From Clostridium sp. (GTDB lineage: Bacteria; Bacillota; Clostridia; Clostridiales; Clostridiaceae): 64,000 bases of DNA. The notes below the pieces were generated by a model that saw only the letters and a list, made by a program, of their open reading frames with translations, was not told where the DNA came from and searched no databases. The translations under genes and the position numbers were made by a program. Positions 36,543 to 45,967 of the stretch are shown one piece after another (the stretch's first letter is position 1; each line of letters starts with the position of its first letter). The DNA lies in the NCBI RefSeq assembly GCF_021372645.1, contig NZ_JAJFUC010000064.1:17030-81029 (forward strand). The letters are read 5' to 3'.

Positions 36543-37190
36543 ATGAAATTTTGTGATGAAAGTATTAAACAGTTTTTAGAGGAATTAGGGTCAGATTTAT
36601 CAGCACCAGGTGGTGGAAGTGTAGCTGGACTTATTGCTGCACTATCTGGAGCGTTAAATTCTATGGTTTATTCTTTGACAGTAGGTAAAAAAAATTATAT
36701 AAACCTACAGGACAGCGAAAAAGAGATTATTGATAAATTTCAAAAAGAAGCTAAAGAATTTACTTTAAGAAGCTTAGAGCTTATGGAAGAAGATAGAGAA
36801 AATTTTCTAAAACTAATGGATTCTTATAAATTACCGAAGGATACTGAAGAAGATAAGGAAAAAAGAACATTAACTATAAAAGAAAATACAATAAAATCTA
36901 TGGAAGCACCGTTAATTTTAGCAAGAGTAAGCTTAGAATTTTATGAGAATCTAAAGATTATGGCTAAGTATGGGAATAAAATGTTGTTATCAGATTTAGC
37001 GATTTCTGCAATTTTACTACATTCTGCTATAGAAAGTTCTATAGTAAATGTTAAAGTGAATTTAAATGGACTTAGAAGTGAAGAATTTTTTAAGAATATT
37101 GATAATGAATTACATGAAATTATGCAAAAATCAATTAAAGAAAAGAATTCTATAACTGAAGATGTAAACTGTGTAATTTATTCCAATTAA
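36543..37190 (+). CDS. Cyclodeaminase/cyclohydrolase family protein (FTCD C-terminal-like)
   Basis: 215-aa, all-helical protein. The opening CDESIKQFLEELGSDLSAPGGGSVAGLIAALSGAL (cited in part) holds the family's glycine-rich APGGGS folate-binding loop. Relatives include formimidotetrahydrofolate cyclodeaminase and methenyl-THF cyclohydrolase (FchA) of acetogens; which reaction applies here is not visible. Start ATG 36543 has only a poor ribosome binding site. No adjacent folate genes. Confidence 0.85.
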   Translation: MKFCDESIKQFLEELGSDLSAPGGGSVAGLIAALSGALNSMVYSLTVGKKNYINLQDSEKEIIDKFQKEAKEFTLRSLELMEEDRENFLKLMDSYKLPKDTEEDKEKRTLTIKENTIKSMEAPLILARVSLEFYENLKIMAKYGNKMLLSDLAISAILLHSAIESSIVNVKVNLNGLRSEEFFKNIDNELHEIMQKSIKEKNSITEDVNCVIYSN

Positions 37191-37244
37191 TATTGTTAAC
37201 TTACGATTACAGTTTTAGATATGGTAAATAAGTACAATAATATA

Positions 37245-37290
37245 AAAGAGATACTTAGTGATGATTTTAGTTAAACTAAGTATCTCTTTA
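37245..37290. terminator. Bidirectional terminator
   Basis: AAAGAGATACTTAGT and its exact inverse (15 bp) between the FTCD-like gene and the convergent 46-codon gene, with AAATTTT on the far side. Confidence 0.88.
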
Positions 37291-37294
37291 AATT

Positions 37295-37435
37295 TTAGTC
37301 TATTGGTTTTCCTTCAAAATTTGTATATTTAGGTTTAGTTTTATGGTTTCCACCAAGATTGTCTTGTTTATCGTGTAGATTTTGTCTTCTTGCTCCTTTT
37401 TGTATCGGGTTAATTGCTCCATCTTTATTTGGCAT
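37295..37435 (-). CDS. Small basic protein of 46 residues (unnamed)
   Basis: ATG 37435 to TAA 37295. A consensus GGGAGGTG at 37442-37449 (minus strand), good spacing and a downstream terminator all support a real gene. The product starts MPNKDGAINPIQKGARRQNL and ends YTNFEGKPID; it is hydrophilic, rich in Lys, Asn, Gly and Pro and likely disordered, with no Cys or membrane part. I do not recognise the family. The low-complexity, Pro/Gly-rich makeup is reminiscent of small acid-soluble or spore-associated peptides, but that is a guess. Confidence 0.72.
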   Translation of the reverse strand: MPNKDGAINPIQKGARRQNLHDKQDNLGGNHKTKPKYTNFEGKPID

Positions 37436-37500
37436 ATTATACACCTCCCTTTTATGTGCCTTATTAAGTATTTTGTGCTTATATAAAATTTTGATACATT

Positions 37501-37523
37501 TTATTTTTTTTGAATATGCCTAA
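37501..37523. repeat. Single end of the dispersed repeat family (R5)
   Basis: TTATTTTTTTTGAATATGCC is the right-end signature of the family; no left arm is seen. It lies upstream of the 46-codon gene. The rest of 37450-37679 is AT-rich without features. Confidence 0.45.
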
Positions 37524-37679
37524 ATTTAAATATGGATATTAAATAAATATATACAGGTATTGAAAAATATTATTATATCTAAAAATTCCTCTGCAAAAGT
37601 AAGTAGTGAAGTGAATGAGTTCCTTAAAACCAAATAGGTCTAAAAATATAATGTCTTCAAGTAATTAGTACATAAAAAG

Positions 37680-37713
37680 AATGCCTCAAAATAATTTTTA
37701 TTTTGAGGCATTA
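37680..37713. terminator. Terminator of the polysaccharide deacetylase gene
   Basis: AATGCCTCAAAATAA and its near-perfect inverse around a short loop, just past the minus-strand stop at 37718; it can act in both directions. Confidence 0.85.
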
Positions 37714-37717
37714 TCTT

Positions 37718-38605
37718 TTATTCAGCAGGTAAATCATTTAATGATTTAAATTCATATCCTTCTTCTTGGAGAGTTTTAAGAACTGTTGCAAGTATTTTTG
37801 TATTTGTACTTGAAACTGCATGTAAAAGCATTATGGAACCAGGATGAGCTCCCTTATCTATTTTTTGTATAGCATAATCTTCAGCTGGTTGATTATTAAC
37901 TAACCAATCTTTATATGCAAAACTCCAGAATATAGTTTTATATCCTAAATCTTTAGTCATTTTTAAAGACTCTTTAGAATATTTGCCCATTGGAGGTCTA
38001 AAGAATTTAGGCATATCTTTCCCTATAAGTTCTTTGTAGGCATCTTCTACGCCTTTAAATTCTGCTTCAAATTTTTCTTTGTCATGTATTTGTGCCATAG
38101 ATGGATGATTTACACTATGGTTACCAACTATATGTCCCTCATCAACCATTCGTTTAACTAGATCAGGCTCTTTACTAATGTAAGGTTTAACAACAAAGAA
38201 AGCAGCAGGTACTTTATATTCTTTTAATATATCTAGAATTTCTCCGGTATGACCATTTTCATATCCTTCATCAAAAGTAAGATATATAATTTTGCTGGAA
38301 GTATCACCTAAGTAATAAGCAGAGTTTTCTTTAAGAAAATCAACAGATTCTCTTGGTGCTTCAGAGATTTGATCTTTTCCTTTACCAACATAGTACCAGT
38401 TAAGTTCATCTTCATCACTAAAAGAGAAAAAAATATCTCTTATATTATCAATATCTGAAATGTCTCCAAAGATTCCATCTTCTTGAAAACATTCATTAGC
38501 ATCGATATCTTCATTATTTGCAGCATTTACATATTTTGGCGGAGAAATTATAATTAAATTTAGAGCTAAAGAAAGAGCAATAGTAGTTTTTGTAAACTTT
38601 TTCAT
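37718..38605 (-). CDS. pdaA: Delta-lactam-biosynthetic de-N-acetylase PdaA-like
   Basis: Secreted polysaccharide deacetylase (CE4), 295 aa from the start chosen here. Signal peptide about 1-28 (ends YVNAAN). NodB motifs: LTFDEGYENGHTGEILD, with Glu where many enzymes have a second Asp, the pattern of PdaA; GNHSVNHPSM for metal binding; FRPPMGKYS; and LLHAVS. PdaA makes muramic delta-lactam in spore cortex, consistent with a spore former. I chose ATG 38605 with GAAGGTG upstream; TTG 38620 is in frame but overlaps that site. Confidence 0.9.
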   Translation of the reverse strand: MKKFTKTTIALSLALNLIIISPPKYVNAANNEDIDANECFQEDGIFGDISDIDNIRDIFFSFSDEDELNWYYVGKGKDQISEAPRESVDFLKENSAYYLGDTSSKIIYLTFDEGYENGHTGEILDILKEYKVPAAFFVVKPYISKEPDLVKRMVDEGHIVGNHSVNHPSMAQIHDKEKFEAEFKGVEDAYKELIGKDMPKFFRPPMGKYSKESLKMTKDLGYKTIFWSFAYKDWLVNNQPAEDYAIQKIDKGAHPGSIMLLHAVSSTNTKILATVLKTLQEEGYEFKSLNDLPAE

Positions 38606-38842
38606 TTTTTTCACCTTCAATCTTTAAAATGGTTATATTGAATATCTTAAGGTTTTATCATTCATAGTATTTGAAATTTACTAGGGAATAACCATGGTAA
38701 ATTATATATATGATTGAACTTAAAGGAAGTTTTGGCACATACCTTACAGACGTTATGAAGTTACAGTTGAAATAAAAAAGGTTCTAGAGTATAATTTTTA
38801 AAGGCATATTAAAAGTTAGAAGTTAGAAAGGAATGTACATAG

Positions 38843-39940
38843 ATGAAATTAGGTATGGTAGGTTTACCGAATGTAGGTAAGAGCACATTGTTTAATGCGA
38901 TAACAAAGGCTGGAGCGGAATCAGCTAATTATCCATTCTGTACAATTGAACCAAATGTTGGAGTCGTAAGTGTTCCAGATAAAAGATTAGATGTTTTAGA
39001 AAAAATGTATAATACAAAGAAAAAAGTATATACAGCCATAGAGTTTTATGATATAGCAGGATTAGTTAAGGGAGCTTCAAAGGGTGAAGGATTAGGAAAT
39101 AAATTCTTATCACATATTAGAGAAGTTGAAGCAATAGTTCATGTTGTTAGATGTTTTGATGATGGAAATGTTGTTCATGTTGAAGGTTCTGTTGATCCTA
39201 TAAGAGATATAGAAACTATAAATTTAGAATTAATATTTTCTGATTTAGAAGTTTTAGAAAGAAGAATGGAAAAATCAATAAAACTTGTAAGATCTGGTGA
39301 TAAGACTGCGAAGTTTGAATATGGAATTATGGAAAAAATTAAGGAACAATTAGAAGCAAATAAGCCTGTTAGAACTTTAGAAGTTACAGAAGAAGAAAAT
39401 GCTTTTATAAAAAGCTTATTCTTAATTACTTCAAAGCAAGTTTTATATGCTTGTAATATTTCTGAAGATGATGTTATGGAAGGCAACTTTGATAATGATT
39501 ATGTTAAAAAAGTTAAAGACTATGCAGCAGAAGAAAATTCAGAAGTTATGGTTATAAGTGCTAAGATTGAGGAAGAATTATCAGGACTTGAAGATGATGA
39601 AAAAACTGAAATGTTACAAGAATATGGACTAGATGAATCAGGCTTAGACAAATTAGTTGAAACTAGTTATAAATTACTTGGACTTATGAGCTATTTAACA
39701 GCCGGAGTTCAAGAAGTTAGAGCCTGGACAATAAAAAGAGGAACTAAGGCACCAGCAGCAGCAGGTAAGATTCACTCTGATATTGAAAGAGGATTTATTA
39801 GAGCAGAAGTAGTTGGATATAATGATTTAGTTGAATGTGGTTCAGAGACAACAGCTAAAGAAAAAGGAAAATTTAGACTTGAAGGAAAGGACTACATAAT
39901 GGAAGATGGAGATGTAGTTAATTTTAGATTTAATGTTTAA
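38843..39940 (+). CDS. ychF: Ribosome-binding ATPase YchF
   Basis: Obg-family P-loop protein that hydrolyses ATP rather than GTP; involved in translation and oxidative stress response. G1 loop GLPNVGKST at residues 7-15, [21 protein letters not shown] for switch II/G3, helical insertion about 120-200, and a C-terminal TGS domain ([30 protein letters not shown], cited in part). 365 aa is typical. Start ATG 38843 with AAAGGA. Its stop codon lies inside a repeat end. Confidence 0.95.
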   Translation: MKLGMVGLPNVGKSTLFNAITKAGAESANYPFCTIEPNVGVVSVPDKRLDVLEKMYNTKKKVYTAIEFYDIAGLVKGASKGEGLGNKFLSHIREVEAIVHVVRCFDDGNVVHVEGSVDPIRDIETINLELIFSDLEVLERRMEKSIKLVRSGDKTAKFEYGIMEKIKEQLEANKPVRTLEVTEEENAFIKSLFLITSKQVLYACNISEDDVMEGNFDNDYVKKVKDYAAEENSEVMVISAKIEEELSGLEDDEKTEMLQEYGLDESGLDKLVETSYKLLGLMSYLTAGVQEVRAWTIKRGTKAPAAAGKIHSDIERGFIRAEVVGYNDLVECGSETTAKEKGKFRLEGKDYIMEDGDVVNFRFNV

Positions 39941-40011
39941 GGTATGTTCCACCAAATAACAAGTTAATATACATAGCATCTTTGACTTGTTATTTTATTT
40001 TATGTACTTAA
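39937..40011. repeat. Inverted-repeat element starting at the ychF stop codon (R6)
   Basis: Left end TTAAGGTATGTT ... AATAACAAGTT (39937-39965) and right end GACTTGTTATTTTATTTTAT ... GTACTTAA (39984-40011) are mutual inverses. The first bases include the ychF TAA (39938-39940), so the transcript would end in this stem. A further end-like TTTATGTGCCTAA lies at 40082-40094. Confidence 0.7.
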
Positions 40012-40162
40012 AGCATATGTATAAATTATATAGATGAAAAATGTGGCTTAAAAGAGTGAGATTAAAAACCCTGCTCTTTTTTTTATGTGCCTAATATATT
40101 GTTACAATTTAATGAATATTATGCAAAATGTAGATTTTTATATCAAAGTTTGTTAAAATAAA

Positions 40163-40369
40163 ATGCATGTATTAAAATTAAATGAAATTTTTCAAACAGT
40201 TTATGAGACTAGAAATAAAATTATAGATACTAAAAAAGAAGAAATAGACACATTTGAAGATAAAGATATAATAACTGATAATTATAATAGAGCTAAAATT
40301 TTATCGGATTCAGACAACAAAAGAAATGGCACAACATTAACAATACTAGATCTTAAATTATTTTATTAA
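40163..40369 (+). CDS. Possible small hypothetical protein, 68 aa
   Basis: ATG 40163 to TAA 40367. The product is hydrophilic (IDTKKEEIDTFEDKDIITDN) and has no recognised domain. No ribosome binding site precedes it and the terminal residues look accidental. It could be a gene remnant; I give it low weight. Confidence 0.25.
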   Translation: MHVLKLNEIFQTVYETRNKIIDTKKEEIDTFEDKDIITDNYNRAKILSDSDNKRNGTTLTILDLKLFY

Positions 40370-40551
40370 AATTAAGGAGAGTTTGATAGATTGTAGTCAT
40401 GATAGCTGTGTATAGTTTACTAAATAACATAACCAATAATATAAAAGTAAACTATAAATAAGTGTGTTCGATTTAATGTAAATTAAAAAGTAATATAAAT
40501 TATAACGCTACTATATATATAGTTATACTATATATTCGGTGGGGGAATAAA

Positions 40552-41529
40552 ATGTATCCAATTAAATTTGAGAACATATATTATGAAAGAATATGGGGAG
40601 GTAAAGATTTAGAAAAATTTAGAGATAATGTTCCAGATGGTGTTATAGGTGAGAGTTGGGATATTGCTTGTCATAAAAATGGTATAGGTAAAGTTAAAAA
40701 TGGCAAATTAAAGGGAAAAACTTTTTATGAAATAATAAAGCTTTATGGAGAAAAACTTTTAGGAACTAAGATAGACACAAAGGAATTTCCGCTTTTAATT
40801 AAATTAATAACTGCACAAGGCAAACTTTCAGTTCAAGTTCATCCAAATGATGAATACGCAAACAGAGTTGAGAAAGATTCTGGTAAAACAGAAGCTTGGT
40901 ATGTAGTAGATGCAAAAGAGAACGCTTCATTAATTGTTGGAACAAAAAATTGTGATAAAGAGAGGTTTAAAGAAGCAATTAATGAAGGAAATTTAGATAA
41001 GTATTTAAATAAAATTTTTGTGAAAAAAGGTGATTTTTTCTATATACTAAGTGGATTAGTTCACTCTATATGTGAAGGTGTGTTAATTGCAGAGATTCAA
41101 CAAAATAGTGATACTACATATAGAGTTTATGATTATAATAGAGAAAGAGAAATACATGTTGAAAAGGCATTAGATGTAATAGATTTTTCTCTTGAAGGAA
41201 AGAATTCAAATGGTATATTAATACAAAAAGATGGATATGATAAAACATATCTTTGTTTAGGAGAATATTTTACAATACAAAAATATAAAATTAATATATC
41301 TGCAAAGGAAAAAAGTGAAGCAGAAAGATTTTATTTATTTACATGTGTTGAAGGTAATGGTGCAATAAAATACAGTGGCGGAGAAGAAAAAATACTTATG
41401 GGAGATAGTATTTTTATTCCAGCAACTCTTGGAGATTATGAATTAATAGGGAATTTTACGTTACTAAAAAGCTATGTGCCTAATTTAAAAAGTGAAGAAA
41501 AAGATATACTTAGCATAATAGAAAAATAA
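40552..41529 (+). CDS. manA: Mannose-6-phosphate isomerase, class I
   Basis: Interconverts mannose-6-P and fructose-6-P; cytosolic zinc enzyme, 325 aa (short bacterial class). Opening MYPIKFENIYYERIWGGKDL, metal/active-site region GKLSVQVHPNDEYA, FFYILSGLVHSICEG and AEIQQNSDTTYRVYDYNR are all family marks. Start ATG 40552 with GGTGGGGG. Alone between gaps; it may supply sugars for the surface glycan cluster. Confidence 0.93.
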   Translation: MYPIKFENIYYERIWGGKDLEKFRDNVPDGVIGESWDIACHKNGIGKVKNGKLKGKTFYEIIKLYGEKLLGTKIDTKEFPLLIKLITAQGKLSVQVHPNDEYANRVEKDSGKTEAWYVVDAKENASLIVGTKNCDKERFKEAINEGNLDKYLNKIFVKKGDFFYILSGLVHSICEGVLIAEIQQNSDTTYRVYDYNREREIHVEKALDVIDFSLEGKNSNGILIQKDGYDKTYLCLGEYFTIQKYKINISAKEKSEAERFYLFTCVEGNGAIKYSGGEEKILMGDSIFIPATLGDYELIGNFTLLKSYVPNLKSEEKDILSIIEK

Positions 41530-41645
41530 TAATAATATAATTAAAGGAGAAACTAAAAAAAATTTGCTCCTTAATTGTTTAAATAAATTTTTGTGTAATT
41601 AAAAAAGCACTAAATAAAATAAATAAGAGGGAGAATGACATTTAA

Positions 41646-42500
41646 ATGGGATTAGATATTTTATTTATAATTAAGGCTATTATTGTAGCTATAGTTGAGG
41701 GGCTTACAGAATTTATTCCTGTTTCTTCTACAGGACATATGATACTAGTAGGAAGTATTATTAACTTTCAAGGTGACTTTTCTAAAATGTTTGAAGTCGT
41801 AATTCAATTAGGTGCAATACTTGCAGTTATAGTTTTATATTGGAAAAAGGTAAAGGATAGTGTAATTGAATTTTTTACTTATATATTTACAAAAGGTAAA
41901 GAAGGGAAAATAGGATTTAACTTTGGTATAAATGTTTTAGTGGGATGCATTCCAATGGGGATCATAGGAGTACTATTTTATAAACAAATAAAAAGTTTAT
42001 TTATGCCTCAAGTTGTTGTTGCGGGATTTATAATTGGAGGTATTTTACTTATAGTAATAGAAAACAAATTTAGAAAGAATAAGAATCATTCTACAAAGAG
42101 CTTAGATAATATAACTCCACTACAAGCATTAAAAGTAGGAACATTCCAAGTGCTTTCTGTATGGCCTGGAATGTCAAGAAGTGCTTCAACTATTATGGGC
42201 GGTTGGATTGCTGGACTTTCGACACCAATAGCTGCTGAATTTTCCTTTTTCTTAGCTATTCCAGCTATGGTAGCAGCATCGGCAAAAGATCTTTTGGAGT
42301 TTGATTGCTCAGGAATGGATTTAACATTGTGGATTGCATTAATAGTTGGATTTATTGTAGCATTTGTAGTATCAATAGTTGTTATGGATAAATTTGTTTC
42401 ATATTTAAAGAAAAGACCTATGCGAGTATTTGCAGTATATAGAATAGGTGCTGGTATAGTATTTGAAATACTAATGTTCTTTGGATTTTTAAAAATTTAG
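41646..42500 (+). CDS. uppP: Undecaprenyl-diphosphatase UppP (BacA)
   Basis: Membrane phosphatase that recycles undecaprenyl pyrophosphate to the monophosphate carrier used by wall and glycan synthesis; confers some bacitracin resistance. 284 aa with about eight membrane helices. Motifs EGLTEFIPVSSTGH (Glu18, Glu22, His31) and PGMSRSASTI. Start ATG 41646 with GGGAG upstream. Confidence 0.95.
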   Translation: MGLDILFIIKAIIVAIVEGLTEFIPVSSTGHMILVGSIINFQGDFSKMFEVVIQLGAILAVIVLYWKKVKDSVIEFFTYIFTKGKEGKIGFNFGINVLVGCIPMGIIGVLFYKQIKSLFMPQVVVAGFIIGGILLIVIENKFRKNKNHSTKSLDNITPLQALKVGTFQVLSVWPGMSRSASTIMGGWIAGLSTPIAAEFSFFLAIPAMVAASAKDLLEFDCSGMDLTLWIALIVGFIVAFVVSIVVMDKFVSYLKKRPMRVFAVYRIGAGIVFEILMFFGFLKI

Positions 42501-42521
42501 ATTATAAAAAAGGTTATTTGA

Positions 42522-42567
42522 AAATTAATGAACAATACACAATTAATTATGTATTGTTCATTAATTT
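42522..42567 (+). terminator. Hairpin after uppP
   Basis: A perfect 17-bp stem (AAATTAATGAACAATAC and inverse) with a 12-base loop; no long T-tract, so termination is probable rather than certain. Confidence 0.6.
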
Positions 42568-42717
42568 GATTTATTATTTAAAGAATGAATATCTTATAAA
42601 TTAATACTTTTCAGAAATCAAAGGTTATGCTATTATAAAGCAAATAGTCAGAAAATAATGACAATTTAATTTAAAGTATAATTTCGAAAGGGAATTATGG
42701 TATAGGAGGATTTAAAA

Positions 42718-43815
42718 ATGGCCAAAGATATTAAAAAGATAGCTTTATTAACTGGAGGCGGAGATTGCCCAGGATTAAATGCAGTTATAAGAGCTGTAAC
42801 AAAGTCAGCAATATTAAATTATAGATATGAAGTTATTGGATATAAATTTGGATATAGAGGACTATATAATAATGATTTCATTAAATTAGATTTACTAACT
42901 GTATCAGGTCTTTTATCAAGAGGTGGAACAATACTTTATAGTTCAAATAAAGATAATTTATTTGATTATTCAGTAGAGGAAGATGGAAAAATTGTTAAAA
43001 AAGATGTATCAGATGTAGCAGTTGAAAATTTAAAAAAAGAAGGCGTAGACGTTTTAATAGTAATTGGAGGAGATGGAACATTAACTTCTGCTAGAGATTT
43101 TTCAAGAAAAGGAGTTAATGTTATAGGAGTTCCAAAGACTATAGATAATGATTTAGGTTCAACAGATATAACCTTTGGTTTTAATACATCACTAGAGATT
43201 GCGACAGAAGCCTTAGATAGATTGCATACAACTGCAGAATCTCATCATAGAATTATGATTCTTGAAGTTATGGGAAGAAATGCAGGTTTTATAGCTTTAG
43301 AATCAGGAATAGCTGGTTCAGCTAGTGTTATTTTGTTACCAGAAATTCCATATGATATAAATAAAATTGTTCAAAAAATTGAAGAAAGAAAAAAGAATGG
43401 AAAGTTATTCACTATTATTGTTGTATCAGAAGGTGCAAAGCCTAAAGATGGTGAAGTTGTTGTAGCTAAAATAGTAGCTGATAGTCCAGATCCAATTAGA
43501 CTGGGAGGAATTGGAAATAAATTAGCTATTGATTTAGAAAATTTAGTTAAGGAGAGAGAAGTTAGATGTACAGTGCTTGGGCACATTCAAAGAGGCGGAA
43601 CCACATGTACATTTGATAGAATATTATCAACAAGATATGGAGTTGCTGCTGTAGAACTTATCAATGAAGGCAATTTTGGTAGTATGGTATGTTTAAAGGG
43701 AAATGAAGTTACTTATGATAGTTTAGAAAATGTTATTGGAAACAATAAACAAGTAGATCCAAATGGAGAATTAGTAACCATGGCAAAGAAAATAGGTATA
43801 TCATTTGCTGATTAA
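42718..43815 (+). CDS. pfkA: 6-phosphofructokinase, ATP-type of the group III class
   Basis: Phosphorylates fructose-6-P in glycolysis. 365 aa, longer than the 320-aa allosteric enzyme. GGGDCPGLNAVIR at the nucleotide site, GGDGT at 117-121 with Gly120 where pyrophosphate-using enzymes have Asp, and PKTIDND at 139-145 with Lys where classical ATP enzymes have Gly. This mix is typical of the ATP-dependent members of the mixed-substrate clade. Start ATG 42718 with AGGAGG. No pyk follows, unlike the classical pfkA-pyk operon. Confidence 0.9.
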   Translation: MAKDIKKIALLTGGGDCPGLNAVIRAVTKSAILNYRYEVIGYKFGYRGLYNNDFIKLDLLTVSGLLSRGGTILYSSNKDNLFDYSVEEDGKIVKKDVSDVAVENLKKEGVDVLIVIGGDGTLTSARDFSRKGVNVIGVPKTIDNDLGSTDITFGFNTSLEIATEALDRLHTTAESHHRIMILEVMGRNAGFIALESGIAGSASVILLPEIPYDINKIVQKIEERKKNGKLFTIIVVSEGAKPKDGEVVVAKIVADSPDPIRLGGIGNKLAIDLENLVKEREVRCTVLGHIQRGGTTCTFDRILSTRYGVAAVELINEGNFGSMVCLKGNEVTYDSLENVIGNNKQVDPNGELVTMAKKIGISFAD

Positions 43816-43907
43816 TTAGCTAAGAAGAGTGCTGATTCATAAATTATGTTTTAGCACTTATAAGATACCTAATAACATTAAGAGTATTTTAGAAAGTGGT
43901 GGGTATT

Positions 43908-44684
43908 ATGAAAGAAATTAAAAGATATTTAGAGTCCAGAATAGGAACATATTCATTTTTCTTTGAAGATTTCGAAAGTGGATTTAGTTTTGGTTATAAT
44001 GAAAATGTACAGATGATAAGTGCTGGATGTATGAAACTTCCAATATCAGTATCTGTAATAAAGTATGTTGAAGATGGAAAAGGTTCATTTTTAGATAAGA
44101 TAAAAATTGAAGAAGAAGATAAAGTTTATGGAACAGGAATATTACATGAATTTGATAATAGAGAATACACTATATTTGAATTATTAGTTGCAATGCTTAT
44201 ACAAAGTGATAATACAGCAACAAATAAGCTTATAGATATAGTAGGTATTGATAATATAAATGAAGATATAATAGCTCAAGGATTAAAAAATACTAAATTA
44301 AATAGAAAGGTTTCAGATGAACGAGCAGCAAGTAGTGGAATTGAAAATATAACAAGCGCTTTGGATTTAGCAAAGATATGGAAACACTTATATGATGGAA
44401 GTTATTTAAATAAGAAAAATAGCACAATGCTTATGGATATATTACAAAGACAACAAATGAAAAATAAATTGGCTCTTTATATACCAGATGATTTAAAATA
44501 TGAAATTTCAAGCAAAACAGGTGATAAGACTAGTGTAGAAAATGATACAGCATTAATTCATGTTCAAAAGGGATCATTCACATTTACTGTCCTTTCAATG
44601 GGAATTCCAAACAGTGTATACGGAACAGTGACCCTTGCAAAGTGTGGTAAGATGATGTGGGATAGTATAATGAATAATTTTTAA
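43908..44684 (+). CDS. Beta-lactamase-fold protein lacking the catalytic serine
   Basis: 258-aa protein of the class A beta-lactamase/serine hydrolase fold. SDN is at 100-102 (LIQSDNTATNKLI) and KTG at 203-205 (ISSKTGDK). The expected SxxK motif reads GCMK (Gly40 to Lys43, in MISAGCMKLPISV), so the acyl-accepting Ser is replaced by Gly. There is no omega-loop ExxxN and no signal peptide, so the protein should stay in the cytosol. ATG 43908 is chosen with AAAGTGGTGGG upstream; GTG 43896 is in frame. Either inactive, or Cys41 acts instead. Confidence 0.8.
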   Translation: MKEIKRYLESRIGTYSFFFEDFESGFSFGYNENVQMISAGCMKLPISVSVIKYVEDGKGSFLDKIKIEEEDKVYGTGILHEFDNREYTIFELLVAMLIQSDNTATNKLIDIVGIDNINEDIIAQGLKNTKLNRKVSDERAASSGIENITSALDLAKIWKHLYDGSYLNKKNSTMLMDILQRQQMKNKLALYIPDDLKYEISSKTGDKTSVENDTALIHVQKGSFTFTVLSMGIPNSVYGTVTLAKCGKMMWDSIMNNF

Positions 44685-44690
44685 GTTAAG

Positions 44691-44723
44691 AAAATAACTC
44701 CTAGAAAACTAGGAGTTATTTTT
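44691..44723 (+). terminator. Terminator after the beta-lactamase-like gene
   Basis: AAAATAACTCCTAG and its inverse (14 bp) with a 4-base loop and TTTTT tail. Confidence 0.92.
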
Positions 44724-44770
44724 CATTCTGATATTTATATATAAACAAAGATTAGAGTAAATTATTTTTA

Positions 44771-44799
44771 TTGACACAATATCAAAGAAATGTTATCCT
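44771..44799 (+). promoter_or_regulatory. Promoter of the pyr operon
   Basis: TTGACA at 44771-44776 and TATCCT at 44794-44799, spaced 17 bases, directly before the attenuator leader. Confidence 0.75.
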
Positions 44800-44813
44800 T
44801 ACACAAAGAATAA

Positions 44814-44912
44814 CCTTTAATTTGATACAGAGAGATCAATAAGGAAGTTATATAATACCAGTATATTTTAGGATTACTATGCCTTCCTTTATTTAATAAG
44901 GAGGCTTTTTTA
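44814..44912 (+). promoter_or_regulatory. PyrR-type attenuator leader of the pyr operon
   Basis: 44814-44844 folds with CCTTTAATTTGAT and ATCAATAAGG around the loop ACAGAGAG; this matches the PyrR-binding consensus (CAGAGAG ... AAGGA). AAGGAAG at 44841-44847 can instead pair with CTTCCTT at 44883-44889, the 5' arm of terminator GCCTTCCTT...AAGGAGGC plus TTTTTT (44881-44911). So the three mutually exclusive stems of a UMP/PyrR attenuator are all present. pyrR itself is not in the window. Confidence 0.75.
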
Positions 44913-45040
44913 TATATTATTATATAATTTTCTCCATTAGGGTACGTAAAAGAAAATATTGAGTCAAAAGTAAGACTCTTGTTACTTTAAAAAATAGACC
45001 TTAATATGCACAGGGAAATTAGTAAGGAGTGATGATAAAA

Positions 45041-45967
45041 ATGGCAAAAGGCATTAGACATTTAATAGAACCCATGGATTTTACAGTAGAAGAATTAGAT
45101 GAAATATTTAATTTAGCACATCAAATAATGTCACATCCAAATGATTTTTCTCATATATGTGATGGAAAAATTTTAGGAACTTTATTTTATGAACCAAGTA
45201 CGAGAACTAGATTGAGCTTTGAAGCAGCAATGATGAGACTTGGTGGTAAAATTCTTGGTTTTTCAGAACCAAATTCAACATCAATTTCAAAAGGAGAAAC
45301 TTTAGCTGATACAATTAAAATGGTATCAATATATTCAGATATTATAACTATGAGGCATCCAAAAGAAGGTGCAGCAAAAGTTGCAAGTATTTATTCTAAT
45401 GTTCCAATAATTAATGCGGGTGATGGGGGACATCAACACCCAACTCAAACTTTAGCAGATTTACTTACAATAGCAAGCTTAAAGAATGGATTAAATAATC
45501 ATACAATTGGAATTTGTGGGGATTTAAAGTTTGGCAGAACAGTACATTCACTTATAAAAGCAATGTCAAGATATAATACTAAGAAGTTTGTACTAGTATC
45601 ACCGAAAGAGCTTTCGATACCACAATATATAAGAGAAGAAATTTTAGAGAAGAATAATATTGAATATACAGAAGTTGAAAAACTAGAAGATGTAATTGAA
45701 AACTTAGATATTTTATATATGACAAGGGTTCAAAAAGAAAGATTCTTTAATGAAGAGGAATATTTAAGACTTAAGGACAGTTATATATTAGATAAAGCAA
45801 AAATGAACCTCGCGAGTGATGACATGATAGTAATGCATCCACTGCCAAGGGTAAATGAAATTGCATATGAAGTAGATGAAGATAGCAGAGCTTCATATTT
45901 TAAACAGGCTGAATATGGAATGTATGTAAGAATGGCATTAATGATTAAACTTTTAGGGGTGATGTAA
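45041..45967 (+). CDS. pyrB: Aspartate carbamoyltransferase catalytic subunit
   Basis: Condenses carbamoyl phosphate and aspartate, first committed step of pyrimidine synthesis. Carbamoyl phosphate motif STRTRLSFE at residues 53-61, HPTQTLADL and [10 protein letters not shown] also present. 308 aa from the chosen ATG 45041 (AAGGAG at 45022-45027); ATG 45032 and GTG 45029 are in frame but sit too close to that site. The next gene pyrI starts right after the stop, so the enzyme is the E. coli-like type with regulatory chains. Confidence 0.96.
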   Translation: MAKGIRHLIEPMDFTVEELDEIFNLAHQIMSHPNDFSHICDGKILGTLFYEPSTRTRLSFEAAMMRLGGKILGFSEPNSTSISKGETLADTIKMVSIYSDIITMRHPKEGAAKVASIYSNVPIINAGDGGHQHPTQTLADLLTIASLKNGLNNHTIGICGDLKFGRTVHSLIKAMSRYNTKKFVLVSPKELSIPQYIREEILEKNNIEYTEVEKLEDVIENLDILYMTRVQKERFFNEEEYLRLKDSYILDKAKMNLASDDMIVMHPLPRVNEIAYEVDEDSRASYFKQAEYGMYVRMALMIKLLGVM

